This document shows positions 29,466 to 39,325 of a DNA stretch of 64,000 bases, piece by piece. The stretch is from Psychrobacter arcticus 273-4. GTDB lineage: Bacteria; Pseudomonadota; Gammaproteobacteria; Pseudomonadales; Moraxellaceae. The position numbers and the translations under genes were made by a program. Every line of letters begins with the position of its first letter. Position 1 is the first letter of the stretch. The notes under the pieces are model-generated. The model worked only from the letters and a program-made list of their open reading frames with translations. It was not told the DNA's origin and made no database searches. The stretch lies in assembly GCF_000012305.1 (NCBI RefSeq), contig NC_007204.1, forward strand, positions 2,356,001 to 2,420,000, given 5' to 3'.

Positions 29466-30473
29466 ATGTCTGTTTCTTCTACGCCGAGCATTGTGCCTGT
29501 TAGCTTTATACCTTTTGATAGTACCGAGAAATTCCATCATGATGTGCGCACGCAATTAGCAAAAGATATCGAAGTGCTGTTTTCTTATGCTGAGTTGCCA
29601 AGTCCGCTGCTCGACGCTTGCCGTTATGTAATGACAGGTACCGGTAAATTGGTACGCCCGCTACTGGTTGCTAGCGCTTTTGCCAGCACTTATAGCCATA
29701 ATGACACAATCGCCGATAAAGACAATGCATTGGCAACTTTGTTAGAAAACGACTCAGATTATGATATGTCGCGCCGTGCGGCGTTGGCGGTGGAGCTGCT
29801 GCATACTTATTCGTTGGTACATGATGACCTGCCTTGTATGGATGATGACGAGCTACGCCGTGGGCAGCCGACGGCTCATATTGTCTTTGCAGAAGCGACC
29901 GCACTGCTGGCAGGTGACGTATTACAGACATTAGCCTTTGAAGTGCTGACTGCTGAAATGCCCACCTTTGCGCCTTTTGATTCAGACATTGCTAGCCAGC
30001 TATTCGCCATATTTGCCCCACGTGCACGGCGTATGGTGTCGGGTCAAATGCTTGACCTGAATGCCGAAGCCACTACTGGCATTTCACAAAGCGATTTAGA
30101 AGCTATTCACCGTGATAAAACGGGTGCGTTAATTGAAGCGGCGATGCTAATGGGTGGCATCTGTGCTGGCGCTACTGCCACTCAAAGGATGGCATTGCAA
30201 GAGTGTGCGCAGCATATTGGTCTCGCCTTTCAAGTACAAGACGATATTCTGGATGTCACTACAAGTACTGATATGCTAGGCAAACCTGCCGGCAGTGATG
30301 AAAAACTAGACAAATCCACCTATGTAAAATTGATGGGTGTCGATAAGGCGACCAGCTATGCGCAATCGCTATTTGATGACGGACGCGCAGCACTTAATCG
30401 CGAGCTTAGCGGTAATAAAGACACTGATGCGCTGATGGCACTAATTGAATGGCTTTGGGCACGTAAAAAGTAG
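29466..30473 (+). CDS. ispA: Polyprenyl synthetase, farnesyl diphosphate synthase type
   Basis: IspA condenses IPP with DMAPP and GPP to give farnesyl diphosphate for quinones and undecaprenol. The first Asp-rich motif DDLPCMDDDELRRG is at 120-133 and the second, FQVQDDILDVT, follows in the C-terminal half; the two residues between the Asp pairs (PC) are the feature of short-chain bacterial FPP synthases. At 335 residues it is longer than the usual 295-300, mostly due to an insert near residues 78-100. ATG at 29466 follows AAAAGGTTGG. Confidence 0.92.
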   Translation: MSVSSTPSIVPVSFIPFDSTEKFHHDVRTQLAKDIEVLFSYAELPSPLLDACRYVMTGTGKLVRPLLVASAFASTYSHNDTIADKDNALATLLENDSDYDMSRRAALAVELLHTYSLVHDDLPCMDDDELRRGQPTAHIVFAEATALLAGDVLQTLAFEVLTAEMPTFAPFDSDIASQLFAIFAPRARRMVSGQMLDLNAEATTGISQSDLEAIHRDKTGALIEAAMLMGGICAGATATQRMALQECAQHIGLAFQVQDDILDVTTSTDMLGKPAGSDEKLDKSTYVKLMGVDKATSYAQSLFDDGRAALNRELSGNKDTDALMALIEWLWARKK

Positions 30474-30513
30474 CCAAAAATTTAATCAGCAAAAACAGCA
30501 AAGGGTGGTCAAC

Positions 30514-31332
30514 ATGGATAGTGCCCCTACTCCGCGTATTTATCTTGGTACTGGCGGCTATAGCGATACCGACCTACTGGGTACGCTATATCCAACTGGC
30601 ACCAAAAAGACGGACTTCTTACGGGAGTATGCCAAGCAATATGGCGCGGTCGAAATTAATAGCACTTTTTACGCGCCTATCGGACAAAAAGCATTTGCAG
30701 GCATGGTCAATAAAGCCTATACCGAATCAAATAGTGAATTGATATTCGCCGTCAAACTCCATCAAGACTTTACTCATGCACGCAAAGGCACTGCTGAACA
30801 CGCCCAAGCTTTCCTTACTGCTCTCACGCCACTTATCGAAGCTGACTGTCTAGCGCCACTATTACTCCAATTCCCACATGGCTTTGACCGTACTCGTGAT
30901 CATCGGCTATATCTCGCCAACCTTGTGAGCTGGTTTAAGGATTATCCATTAGCTATCGAGTTTCGTCATAATGGCTGGCATACGCCACAAGTGGTCGATA
31001 GCTTTATCGAGCAAGGTCTGATTTGGTGTAGCGTTGATTATCCCAAAGTCAGCGGACTACCACCGTCACGGCTGATATTCACTCAGCGTACTGGCTACCT
31101 ACGGATGCATGGCAACAATCTAAACTGGTGGGATGCGATGAGTGCAGCTGATCGTCATGATTATCGCTATAGTAAAGCAGAGATGAACGACTGGGCGCAA
31201 GCGATTGCCAATCAACGTCAGCATTTTGATACGCTCTATATCTTCTTTCAAAATACCGTCAATGCCCATGCTTATTATAATATTGCGATGCTTAGGGAGG
31301 CGTTAGGTAAGTTTGGGTTTGAAGTATTGTGA
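30514..31332 (+). CDS. DUF72 (YecE-like) family protein
   Basis: A 272-residue TIM-barrel protein of the DUF72 family. It opens with IYLGTGGYSD, followed by VEINSTFYAPIG, FAVKLHQDFTHAR, LLLQFPHGF and AIEFRHNGWH, all standard family blocks, and ends with YIFFQNTVNAHAYYNI. No enzymatic role is proven for the family. The start ATG at 30514 follows AAGGGTGG; upstream in-frame codons overlap ispA and are not favoured. It lies 40 bases after ispA and is probably co-transcribed. Confidence 0.9.
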   Translation: MDSAPTPRIYLGTGGYSDTDLLGTLYPTGTKKTDFLREYAKQYGAVEINSTFYAPIGQKAFAGMVNKAYTESNSELIFAVKLHQDFTHARKGTAEHAQAFLTALTPLIEADCLAPLLLQFPHGFDRTRDHRLYLANLVSWFKDYPLAIEFRHNGWHTPQVVDSFIEQGLIWCSVDYPKVSGLPPSRLIFTQRTGYLRMHGNNLNWWDAMSAADRHDYRYSKAEMNDWAQAIANQRQHFDTLYIFFQNTVNAHAYYNIAMLREALGKFGFEVL

Positions 31333-31412
31333 AATTATATTTTCATATGGAATAAAATTGAGAATAATATAATAAAACTTTAGTTTGCTATCTTACTTAA
31401 TAAGGATCGTTT

Positions 31413-32357
31413 ATGAAAGACGTACGACACTCAATATCAATGAAGTTAACAGCTGATGTGTTTAAAACAATAAACACGGGAAACTCTGCTAAAAACATAA
31501 TCGAAAAAAACAAAAGTATGCCTGATCCAATATTAAATATGGCAGGTCGACATGTGGGTATAAAGGAAGAACACTTGCCTATATATCGACAATTAGTACA
31601 TGGTGAAAATAATGAGTTTCTTGAAAAACTGAAAGGTTTTAAGCATCAATTACAACCCGGCGACTTAATTCTTGTTACTGGTACTGGTACATCTTCCAAG
31701 ACATTAGTTAAGTTGCAAAAAAGTTTCTATGAGAAAGCTAGGTCAAGTCATATTGCAGTAGTTCATTCCGAGTTTGTATGTGTTGATGCCATACCAAAAA
31801 CAGGGGTCTCCTTAAGATTGGTTCCAGAAATACTTAGAAACGTTGAAAATAACTGGCGTGTCATTCGCCTAAAAAATATACCAGAATCAAGTCTTGAAAA
31901 TATTAGCAAATCATGTATTTATTATACTGAACAACCATATTTAATATTTCTAAAACGTAAACCAGCTAAAAATTATTCTTACTGCTCTGAACTTGCTCGT
32001 AAGATATATATCAGTAGTGACATTAAAGAATGTGGTATCCCAAAAAAATCTATCATAAAACCTTGCGATTTTGACAACCTCGCCGATAGGAACAGTGAAT
32101 GGGAAGATATAACTGAATCGGTTAGAAGCTATATCGATTTCTGTGTAGAGTATGAAGGTTTTTTGATGTTTATGAGTAAATTACTGCTAAACGGAATAAA
32201 CCTTAATCGCCAAAGATTTGATGAGCGTACAGAAATTAAACGCAGTATAAGCAGGATGGTAAAGAAAGGTGAAATCACATCTCAAACTGCATCCAGAGTT
32301 AATGAAAATATAAAAACACGCGAAGACTCATTGAACTATAAATTTTGGAATAAATAG
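31413..32357 (+). CDS. Permuted papain-fold (YiiX/NlpC-P60-like) protein
   Basis: A 314-residue protein of no close relative that I recognise, with the core of the circularly permuted NlpC/P60 (YiiX/LRAT-like) fold: QPGDLILVTG at 81-90, the His motif SSHIAVVHSE at 111-120 (H113), VDAIPKTGVSLRLVPE at 124-139, and the nucleophile motif YSYCSELARKIY at 188-199 (C191). These are the expected catalytic Cys and His. Flanking regions of about 75 residues (N-terminal) and 115 residues (C-terminal, basic and helical) are unassigned. There is no signal peptide. Codon use is visibly more AT-rich than the neighbours, which suggests recent acquisition. The start follows AAGGA. It may act on peptides, amides or acyl groups. 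Confidence 0.65.
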   Translation: MKDVRHSISMKLTADVFKTINTGNSAKNIIEKNKSMPDPILNMAGRHVGIKEEHLPIYRQLVHGENNEFLEKLKGFKHQLQPGDLILVTGTGTSSKTLVKLQKSFYEKARSSHIAVVHSEFVCVDAIPKTGVSLRLVPEILRNVENNWRVIRLKNIPESSLENISKSCIYYTEQPYLIFLKRKPAKNYSYCSELARKIYISSDIKECGIPKKSIIKPCDFDNLADRNSEWEDITESVRSYIDFCVEYEGFLMFMSKLLLNGINLNRQRFDERTEIKRSISRMVKKGEITSQTASRVNENIKTREDSLNYKFWNK

Positions 32358-32392
32358 TTGAAATAGCAGTCTTATTTAACAAGAATAAGAGC

Positions 32393-32425
32393 AAAAAAAA
32401 GGACGCCTCTCAGCGTCCTTTTTTA
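32393..32425. terminator. Bidirectional terminator between the YiiX-like gene and sodB
   Basis: Stem AAAAAGGACGC/GCGTCCTTTTT with loop CTCTCA between convergent genes. Confidence 0.88.
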
Positions 32426-32451
32426 TCAATCAAAACCTTAAGTCTTAAAGC

Positions 32452-33081
32452 TTACGCTTCAACACCAGCATCTTGACCTTTATATTTTGCGTTTGCGTAG
32501 TCCCAGTTCACTAGCTTGTCTAGGAAGGTGTCAACATACTCAGGACGACGGTTACGATAATCGACGTAATAAGCATGTTCCCACACATCACAAGTCAATA
32601 CCGCGATTTGGTCATGTGCAAGTGGCGTGTCAGCGTTAGCCGTTTTAGCGATTGACAATTTGCCACCGACTTTATCAGCGACTAGCCATGCCCAACCTGA
32701 ACCGAATTGAGTCAATGCTGCGTTTTTGAACTCTTCACGGAATTTGTCATAGCTACCGAAATCTTCTTCGATTTTAGCTTTTAGATCGCCAGTAGGTTCA
32801 CCGCCGCCGTTGTCTGGCGTCATGCAGTTCCAATAGAACGTGTGGTTCCATACTTGAGCTGCTTGGTTAAACATACCTTGTTTGCTGTCATCTTTGGCCG
32901 TTGCTACGATGATTTCTGACAAGGTTTTATCTTCTAGACCAGAACCCGGTAGCAATTCGTTCAACTTATTCACATAAGCAGCATGATGCTTATCATGATG
33001 AAACTCTAAAGTTTCAGCACTGATATGTGGCTCAAGTGCATCTTTTGCATATGGTAGTTCTGGTAAGGTAATCTTTGACAT
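32452..33081 (-). CDS. sodB: Superoxide dismutase, Fe type
   Basis: Cytoplasmic superoxide dismutase of 209 residues. The metal ligands are H28, H80 (AAQVWNHTFYW), D165 and H169 (CDVWEHAYY). Features around the active site (AAQVWNHTFYWNC and GSGWAWLV) are those of the iron enzyme rather than manganese. It is a single gene. I see no obvious Fur box upstream, though the leader is AT-rich. Confidence 0.96.
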   Translation of the reverse strand: MSKITLPELPYAKDALEPHISAETLEFHHDKHHAAYVNKLNELLPGSGLEDKTLSEIIVATAKDDSKQGMFNQAAQVWNHTFYWNCMTPDNGGGEPTGDLKAKIEEDFGSYDKFREEFKNAALTQFGSGWAWLVADKVGGKLSIAKTANADTPLAHDQIAVLTCDVWEHAYYVDYRNRRPEYVDTFLDKLVNWDYANAKYKGQDAGVEA

Positions 33082-33620
33082 AATTATTTTATCCTTGCTG
33101 TTTAGCCGTTAATTTATAGAAACTGAGTATAGATATTGTATTTTACGCTATTTTTACCACGCAAAAAACCCTATAAAATAGATGGCTAAATTGGCTGAGT
33201 TTATTGTTTGAAATGAATGTTATCGTTTACTACGGGTTATTTCTTAACACAATATCACGTATTATTATGAATCCAAAATGAACTTAACTATTATTCTTTT
33301 CTTACTATGCATTCAAAAGCCAAATACTTGACTTTATAAGCATTTATTAACTTAATATTCACAAGCTATAAGATATAATCCACAATAGCTTGGCAGCTAT
33401 TATAGCAATAGTAGCCATAAATCTCAGTTAACAAATGTTATAGACCATACAATCAATATAGCCATTGATTATTGGTAGCATGAGAAACCTACCTATCTTG
33501 GCGCTTTACACACTAGACGCTAGCATGATTATGAAGGCTAATAAGTACAAACTTTAAAAGATAGCCAAAAATTAACAGCCGATCAATCGAAATCTAAAAA
33601 CCATATGACGGAATAATATT
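33082..33620. other. Intergenic region between sodB and rdgB
   Basis: A 539-base AT-rich gap between divergent genes. I see no ORF of note, no repeat element and no strong hairpin. Confidence 0.4.
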
Positions 33621-34274
33621 ATGAGCGCTACCCACACATCACGACCATCTATCCCATCGACACTCACTAACCACTGGGTACTCGCCAGCAATAATAAAGG
33701 CAAGCTGGCTGAGTTTAAAAGGTTGTTCGCCGAAGCAAATTTGGATGTAACGGTAATACCGCAAGGACAGCTTGATATCGAAGATGCGATTGAAGATGGC
33801 TTGAGTTTTATCGAAAACGCCCTTATAAAAGCCCGTCATGCCAGTCGTATTAGTGGTTTACCTGCGATTGCTGATGATTCTGGCTTATGTGTACCAGTAT
33901 TGGGCAACGCACCGGGAATTTATTCGGCGCGCTATGCAGGAGAGCACGGCAACGACAGTAAGAATAACGCCAAGCTCGTCACTGAGTTGCAACCTATTCG
34001 CAATGAGCAAGCTAACGAGCCTATTAAAGGGTTATTCGTTTGTGTACTGGCGATGGTGCGTCATGCTAATGATCCGCTACCGATTATCGCGCAAGGTTTA
34101 TGGCAAGGTGAGATTTTAGCGACGCCGCATGGTGATGGTGGCTTTGGTTATGATCCGCTATTTTGGTTGCCAGAGCTACAGACGACGGCAGCAAGCTTAA
34201 GCGCTACGGATAAAAACAGCATCAGTCATCGTGGTCAAGCCATTCAGCAATTATTGGCGCAATTACCTTTATAA
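33621..34274 (+). CDS. rdgB: Non-canonical purine NTP pyrophosphatase (RdgB/HAM1)
   Basis: RdgB hydrolyses dITP, XTP and similar damaged nucleotides to monophosphates. The 217-residue product has the family order: LASNNKGKLAEFKRLF, ENALIKARHA, IADDSGLCVPVLGNAPGIYSARYAG (with the catalytic Asp pair) and DGGFGYDPLFWLPE, ending SHRGQAIQQL. The N-terminal 15 residues are extra. A repeat element (copy B) lies 103 bases downstream. Confidence 0.95.
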   Translation: MSATHTSRPSIPSTLTNHWVLASNNKGKLAEFKRLFAEANLDVTVIPQGQLDIEDAIEDGLSFIENALIKARHASRISGLPAIADDSGLCVPVLGNAPGIYSARYAGEHGNDSKNNAKLVTELQPIRNEQANEPIKGLFVCVLAMVRHANDPLPIIAQGLWQGEILATPHGDGGFGYDPLFWLPELQTTAASLSATDKNSISHRGQAIQQLLAQLPL

Positions 34275-34376
34275 ACCGCTCATCTCTTGTAGTTAGCCGA
34301 TTCGATGCCATTTAATCCTCAGACCAGTAAATCAAGCGCAGAAATACAAAACGTATTTTAAATGAGATCAGCGATA

Positions 34377-34514
34377 TATAGTTGAAATACTTTAAAGTCG
34401 CTACCGTATTGCTGGTATAAATTTTTTGCAGCCTCTGTCTGCGTAGGCACAGCAAGCAAGAAAAATTTGCACCAGTAGTACGTGTTGTATCGATATTACT
34501 TTTCACCGACTATA
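34377..34514 (-). mobile_element. 138-bp TATAGT element, copy B
   Basis: Inverted copy: on the minus strand it starts TATAGTCGGTGAAAAG and ends TTTCAACTATA. Arm alleles differ: TACTACTGG on the left, CCAGCAATA on the right. Position is the rdgB-tig gap. Confidence 0.9.
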
Positions 34515-34856
34515 GCAGATTTGCCATATATAGAGGACAAAACAGATAATTTTTACTTTAATAAACAGATAGATTATACTGTTCTACTTTTAAAATTTTG
34601 TTGAAAGCCGTTAATTGTCTGCATAATTCACCAAAAAGCGTTATTATGCGACCTATTGACGGTGTATTATTGATATTTGATAGCGTCGACTAAGATAAAA
34701 CATGTCGTATTTCAGAGCCAGCAGCGATTGCTAAAAGCATTGATTTCAGAACGACTCGCTATCACTATTCCCTATTTATTCCAACGGCAACCAGTCATAC
34801 ACGCCCATATTTTGAGGCATGGTTGTCTATTATTTAATCCTAAAGGTGTAATGATC
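34515..34856. promoter_or_regulatory. Leader and promoter region of tig
   Basis: The stretch between element B and tig holds no gene of its own. A TTGACG at 34656-34661 could be a -35 element, with a weak -10 about 17 bases on. An open frame runs in from the left in phase with tig, but the conserved trigger factor N terminus starts at 34857. Confidence 0.3.
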
Positions 34857-36200
34857 ATGGCTACAGATTTACAAGTCACAACCAACAAGTTATCTAACAA
34901 AGAAACGCAACTAACGGTTAAAGTACCCGTTGAAAAGATTCAAAACAAAGTGGAAGGCCGTATTCGCCAAGTAGCGAAAACTGCCAAAATTGACGGTTTC
35001 CGTAAAGGTAACGTCCCTATGTCGCATATCCGCTCTCAATACGGTGCTGGCATTCAACAAGAAGTGATCAACGATGTCATCCGTGATACCGTTTTTGAAG
35101 CGATCAAATCTGAAGACATCCGCGCCGTTGGCATGCCAAACATCGACGACGTAAAACTTGAAGATGATTTCTTGGTTTATCAAGCGACCGTTGAAATTTT
35201 CCCAGAAATTGATATTCAAGGTATCGATGAAATCGAAGTTGAGCGTCACACAGCGACGGTTAACGAAGAAGACGTTGACACCATGATCGAAAACCTACAA
35301 AAACAACGTGAAGAATTCGTTGAGAAAAAAGGTAAAGCAGACAAAGGCAATCAAGTCACTTTTGACTTTGAAGGCTCTATCGATGGCGAAAAATTCGAAG
35401 GCGGTTCTGCTGAAGACTTCAAACTGGTTATCGGTAGCAACCAGATGATTCCTGGTTTTGAAGCAGGCATCAAAGGCATGAAAGCTGGCGAAGAAAAAAC
35501 CATCGACGTGACTTTCCCAGAAGATTATCAAGCTGAAAACTTGGCTGGTAAAGAAGCTCAGTTCAAAATCAATGTAAAATTGGTTGAAAAATCTAAGCTA
35601 CCTGAAATGGATGATGCGTTCCTTGAGCTGTTCGGTGTTAAAGAAGGCGGCGTTGAGAAGTTAAAAGATGACGTTCGCAAAAACATGGAACGCGAAATCA
35701 AAAATGCTGCGCGTAGCCAAGTGAAACAAGCGACTTTTGATGCGTTGCTAGAAAAGAACGAGTTTGACGTACCAAACGCCATGCTAGAGCAAGAAATCGA
35801 GCGTCAACGCAACATGATGATGCAACGTTTTTCTCAACAGTTCGGTGCTAATGCTGATAGCTTCGATAAAGACATGTTACCAAATGAGCTATTCGAAGAG
35901 CAAGCGCTACGTGCTGCCCGTCTTGGCATCATCGTTGCTCGCGTTATCGATACCAAAGGCTTAGAAGTTGACCAAGCTCGCGTTGAGACTTTCATCAAAG
36001 AAGCGGCTGAAAACTACGAAGATCCAGCAGAAGTGATTGAGTACTACACAACTGATAAGCAACAGCGCGCTAACATTGAGTCTGTGGTACTAGAAGACCA
36101 AGTAGTCGATTATTTGATTGGTCAGGGCAAAGTAACTGACAAAGAAGTGAGCTACCAAGACCTATTAGCTGCTCAGCAACAACAGCAGCAAGCGATGTAA
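34857..36200 (+). CDS. tig: Trigger factor
   Basis: Ribosome-associated chaperone and peptidyl-prolyl isomerase. The 447-residue product has the ribosome-binding domain with the signature GFRKGNVP (canonical GFRxGxxP) at about 50, an FKBP-type PPIase domain with [17 protein letters not shown] and the [18 protein letters not shown] block, and a long helical chaperone domain. The C terminus is Gln-rich. ATG at 34857 is preferred to 34851 because AAAGG at 34842-34846 is better spaced. It precedes clpP and clpX, the classic tig-clpP-clpX order. Confidence 0.96.
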   Translation: MATDLQVTTNKLSNKETQLTVKVPVEKIQNKVEGRIRQVAKTAKIDGFRKGNVPMSHIRSQYGAGIQQEVINDVIRDTVFEAIKSEDIRAVGMPNIDDVKLEDDFLVYQATVEIFPEIDIQGIDEIEVERHTATVNEEDVDTMIENLQKQREEFVEKKGKADKGNQVTFDFEGSIDGEKFEGGSAEDFKLVIGSNQMIPGFEAGIKGMKAGEEKTIDVTFPEDYQAENLAGKEAQFKINVKLVEKSKLPEMDDAFLELFGVKEGGVEKLKDDVRKNMEREIKNAARSQVKQATFDALLEKNEFDVPNAMLEQEIERQRNMMMQRFSQQFGANADSFDKDMLPNELFEEQALRAARLGIIVARVIDTKGLEVDQARVETFIKEAAENYEDPAEVIEYYTTDKQQRANIESVVLEDQVVDYLIGQGKVTDKEVSYQDLLAAQQQQQQAM

Positions 36201-36249
36201 TCTAGCTAGCCCTTTGCCATTCATTGGCACTGATTGCTAAGATTGCTCC

Positions 36250-36297
36250 AAAAATGCCCTAACACAGTGCCCTGACAAATTTGTTAGGGCATTTTTA
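36250..36297 (+). terminator. Intrinsic terminator after tig
   Basis: Stem AAAATGCCCTAACA/TGTTAGGGCATTTT with a 17-base loop and T-rich tail, 50 bases after the tig stop. Confidence 0.85.
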
Positions 36298-36627
36298 TTG
36301 GTGGCTTATATGCTATCTTTATGAATAGTTTATAGACAGCGCACTTGATAAATGCGCACAAACGCCTTATTAATAGGGAGTCATTTATTATTTTTCACAT
36401 TAAAAAGTTACTATTAACACGATAAAAAAGTTACCATTAGCTCAATTATTTTTAGCGGCTAGCCTTTATCACCACTATTTATCAGCTATTGACGCGATAC
36501 ACGTTTCATTTAGCTTAATAGGTTTTATTATAAACCGACAATGTTTACAATGATAAACACCAATAAAAACTTAACCATTTTCTAGCTTCTACCTTTTAGC
36601 TTCTATCTTTATAAATAGGATATTTTT
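36298..36627. other. Leader region upstream of clpP
   Basis: A 330-base AT-rich stretch without ORF or repeat. It presumably contains the clpP promoter, since the tig terminator isolates it from tig. Confidence 0.4.
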
Positions 36628-37305
36628 ATGACAGATTATGATCGCATCACTGCCAACCCGCATTTTGATATGCTGATGAGTGCACACAACCATGTGCAGA
36701 GCACCACTCAAAGCGCCTTGGTTCCTATGGTGGTTGAGCAATCAGCTCGTGGTGAACGCTCGTTTGATATTTTCTCGCGTCTACTGCGTGAGCGCGTTAT
36801 CTTTTTGACCGGTCAAGTCGAAGACCATATGGCCAATCTAATCGTCGCGCAGCTGCTATTTTTGGAAGCTGAAAACCCTGATAAAGACATTCATTTATAT
36901 ATCAACTCACCAGGCGGCTCGGTCAGTGCTGGTTTGGCCATTTTTGATACGATGAACTTTATCAAACCTGAAGTATCAACCATCTGTATGGGCGGTGCGT
37001 ATAGCATGGGCTCATTCTTGCTGGCCGCTGGTCAAAAAGGCAAACGTTATGCATTGGCTAACGCTCGCGTCATGATTCACCAGCCTTCAGGCGGTGCGCA
37101 AGGTCAAGCAACGGATATCGAAATTAATGCGCGTGAAATCCTGAAAACTCGTGCTCGTTTAAACGAGATTTTGGCTGAGCGTACGGGTCAATCGGTAGAG
37201 AAAATTGAAAAAGACGTCGAGCGTGATTATTGGCTAGATGCTAAAGAAGCCAAAGAGTATGGTCTGATTGATGAAGTGTTAGAGCGTCGCCCTGCTTCTT
37301 TATAA
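36628..37305 (+). CDS. clpP: ATP-dependent Clp protease proteolytic subunit
   Basis: A 225-residue serine protease subunit. The triad is S126 ([11 protein letters not shown]), H151 (VMIHQPSGG) and D200 ([12 protein letters not shown]), with spacing identical to E. coli ClpP. The nucleophile region reads AYSMGSF instead of the usual AASMGAF. An N-terminal stretch of about 27 residues probably contains the propeptide. It forms 14-mers that dock with ClpX, encoded 132 bases downstream. Confidence 0.96.
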   Translation: MTDYDRITANPHFDMLMSAHNHVQSTTQSALVPMVVEQSARGERSFDIFSRLLRERVIFLTGQVEDHMANLIVAQLLFLEAENPDKDIHLYINSPGGSVSAGLAIFDTMNFIKPEVSTICMGGAYSMGSFLLAAGQKGKRYALANARVMIHQPSGGAQGQATDIEINAREILKTRARLNEILAERTGQSVEKIEKDVERDYWLDAKEAKEYGLIDEVLERRPASL

Positions 37306-37437
37306 TAGCTACTCTTTAGCAGCCGTATCCATGTAGCTAGTAGCCTGCCCTCATGCTTAAGTACTACATATTAGGCACTTAAGCGGTGATGCAAACATCA
37401 GAATATTTATAAGCATTGAATTTTAGGAGCGCCTTTT

Positions 37438-38712
37438 ATGGCAGAAGATAACACCCCGCTGTGCTCGTTTTGCGGCAAAGAAAAAAGTGAAGTGAAGCAG
37501 CTGATTGCTGCTGACGATGCCAATATTTGTAATGAATGTATTGAGCTATGTACTGACCTTATCGCCGACAGTGATGAAAATACTGATGACGATAGCGACA
37601 TTGATACCTCTTGGGTTAATAAAAAACTACCAACACCAAAAGAGCTACGCGCCAAGCTTGATGAGTACGTTATCGGACAGGACGCTGCCAAAAAAGCGTT
37701 GGCAGTTGCGGTTTATAACCATTATAAACGCCTAAAAGTGAGCCAAACCTTAGCCAATGACAGTAAAAAAGCTAAAATCGGTGCTGCTGATGCGATGGTT
37801 GAACTGGCAAAGAGTAATATCTTGCTGATTGGTCCGACAGGTTCTGGTAAGACATTACTTGCGCAAACTTTAGCACGCCTACTTGATGTGCCTTTTGCGA
37901 TGGCAGATGCGACGACTTTAACCGAAGCAGGCTATGTCGGCGAAGACGTTGAAAACATCGTACAAAAGCTACTACAAGCATCAGATTATGATGTCAGTAA
38001 AGCTGAGCAAGGCATTATCTATATTGATGAGATTGATAAAATCAGCAAAAAGGGTGACAACCCTTCTATCACGCGTGATGTGTCGGGCGAAGGCGTTCAA
38101 CAAGCTCTGCTAAAGCTTATTGAAGGTACGGTCGCTGCTATTCCGCCACACGGTGGTCGCAAGCATCCACAGCAAGAGCTGATCCAAGTCGATACCAGTA
38201 ATATCTTGATTATCGTTGGTGGCGCGTTTGCCGGTCTTGATAAAGTTATTCAGCAGCGTACTGAAAAAACAGGTATTGGCTTCAATGCCGATGTCAGCTC
38301 AAAAGATGATAGCCGTCGTAGCTCAGAGCTGCTTCAACAAGTAGAGCCTGAAGATTTGATCAAGTTTGGACTTATCCCAGAGCTCATCGGTCGTCTTCCT
38401 GTACTTGCTGCGCTTACGGAGCTGGACGAAGATGCGTTGGTTCAAATATTGACGGAACCTAAGAATGCATTGGTTAAGCAGTATAAGTATCTGTTTGATA
38501 TGGAAGGCGCTGATATTACGTTTACCAAAGAAGCACTTGATGCGATTGCTAAAAAAGCCATGGCACGCAAAACTGGTGCTCGTGGACTGCGCTCTATCGT
38601 TGAAAACGCCCTGTTAGAGACGATGTATGAGCTGCCTTCTATGAAAAATGCCAAGACAGTACTCGTCGACGAGCAAGTGATTAACGAAGGCAAGACTCCT
38701 GAGATTGCTTAG
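37438..38712 (+). CDS. clpX: ATP-dependent Clp protease ATPase subunit ClpX
   Basis: AAA+ unfoldase of 424 residues. The N-terminal zinc-binding domain has CSFCGKEK and CNECIELC; then the ATPase core with Walker A GPTGSGKT, Walker B IIYIDEID, the pore loop region GYVGEDVE and the C-terminal IGFNAD and [14 protein letters not shown] segments (here [12 protein letters not shown]). It recognises tagged substrates for ClpP. Length is normal. A strong terminator follows. Confidence 0.97.
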   Translation: MAEDNTPLCSFCGKEKSEVKQLIAADDANICNECIELCTDLIADSDENTDDDSDIDTSWVNKKLPTPKELRAKLDEYVIGQDAAKKALAVAVYNHYKRLKVSQTLANDSKKAKIGAADAMVELAKSNILLIGPTGSGKTLLAQTLARLLDVPFAMADATTLTEAGYVGEDVENIVQKLLQASDYDVSKAEQGIIYIDEIDKISKKGDNPSITRDVSGEGVQQALLKLIEGTVAAIPPHGGRKHPQQELIQVDTSNILIIVGGAFAGLDKVIQQRTEKTGIGFNADVSSKDDSRRSSELLQQVEPEDLIKFGLIPELIGRLPVLAALTELDEDALVQILTEPKNALVKQYKYLFDMEGADITFTKEALDAIAKKAMARKTGARGLRSIVENALLETMYELPSMKNAKTVLVDEQVINEGKTPEIA

Positions 38713-38784
38713 CTGCTTAGCAATTGTAGGTTTACTAACAGCCTTAGTCGATCGTTTTTATTAGCAAGCAGTGATGTTAAAATT

Positions 38785-38831
38785 TTAAAAAAAAGCGCTC
38801 AAACACAATCTATGTTTGAGCGCTTTTTTTA
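38785..38831 (+). terminator. Intrinsic terminator after clpX
   Basis: Long perfect stem AAAAGCGCTCAAACA/TGTTTGAGCGCTTTT, loop CAATCTA, with T run. Confidence 0.9.
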
Positions 38832-38874
38832 TGATGCATACAAGCACTTCAATTTAAAAGAAGCAAAGATATAA

Positions 38875-39012
38875 TATAGTCGGTGAAAAGTAATATCGAT
38901 ACAACACGTATTGCTGGTGCAAATTTTTCTTGCTTGCTGTGCCTACGCAGACAGAGGCGGCAAAAAATTTACACCAGCAATACGGTAGCGACTTTAAAGT
39001 ATTTCAACTATA
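38875..39012 (+). mobile_element. 138-bp TATAGT element, copy C
   Basis: Starts TATAGTCGGTGAAAAG and ends TTTCAACTATA. Both arms carry the ATTGCTGG allele. Together with inverted copy D it brackets the cytochrome gene at 39326-40309. Confidence 0.9.
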
Positions 39013-39325
39013 GTGCTTTTGCTTTCAATTTTAAAACACTTTACATATTTGTATTTGATACAATAATGTTACTAGCAACTTACCGATTAATTATTTGCTA
39101 TGTTTTGATAACTGTTTTTTTAATAACTAGGCTTAGGCTGCTGAGCGGCGAATACTGTATTAAAGAACTGAGACTACCTGTTGGTTCTATAACATTTAAA
39201 GATTACTCTTATTTTCTCTGCTCTTAGCCTGCTATTTATCAAAAAATATAGTTCTGCCATTATGACAACTAAACTACCCTATAAATCGAAATTTCTATAT
39301 AGTTTTCTAGAATAAGGATATTCCC
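39013..39325. other. Leader region upstream of the cytochrome gene
   Basis: A 313-base AT-rich stretch after element C. No convincing ORF; presumed promoter of the TsdA-like gene. Confidence 0.35.

Noticed and set aside
38883..39227. Open frames beginning MKSNIDTT in several places (for example 38883, 50932, and inverted copies)
   Set aside because: They are the coding shadow of the 138-bp repeat element plus flanking sequence; no conserved downstream sequence or ribosome binding site.
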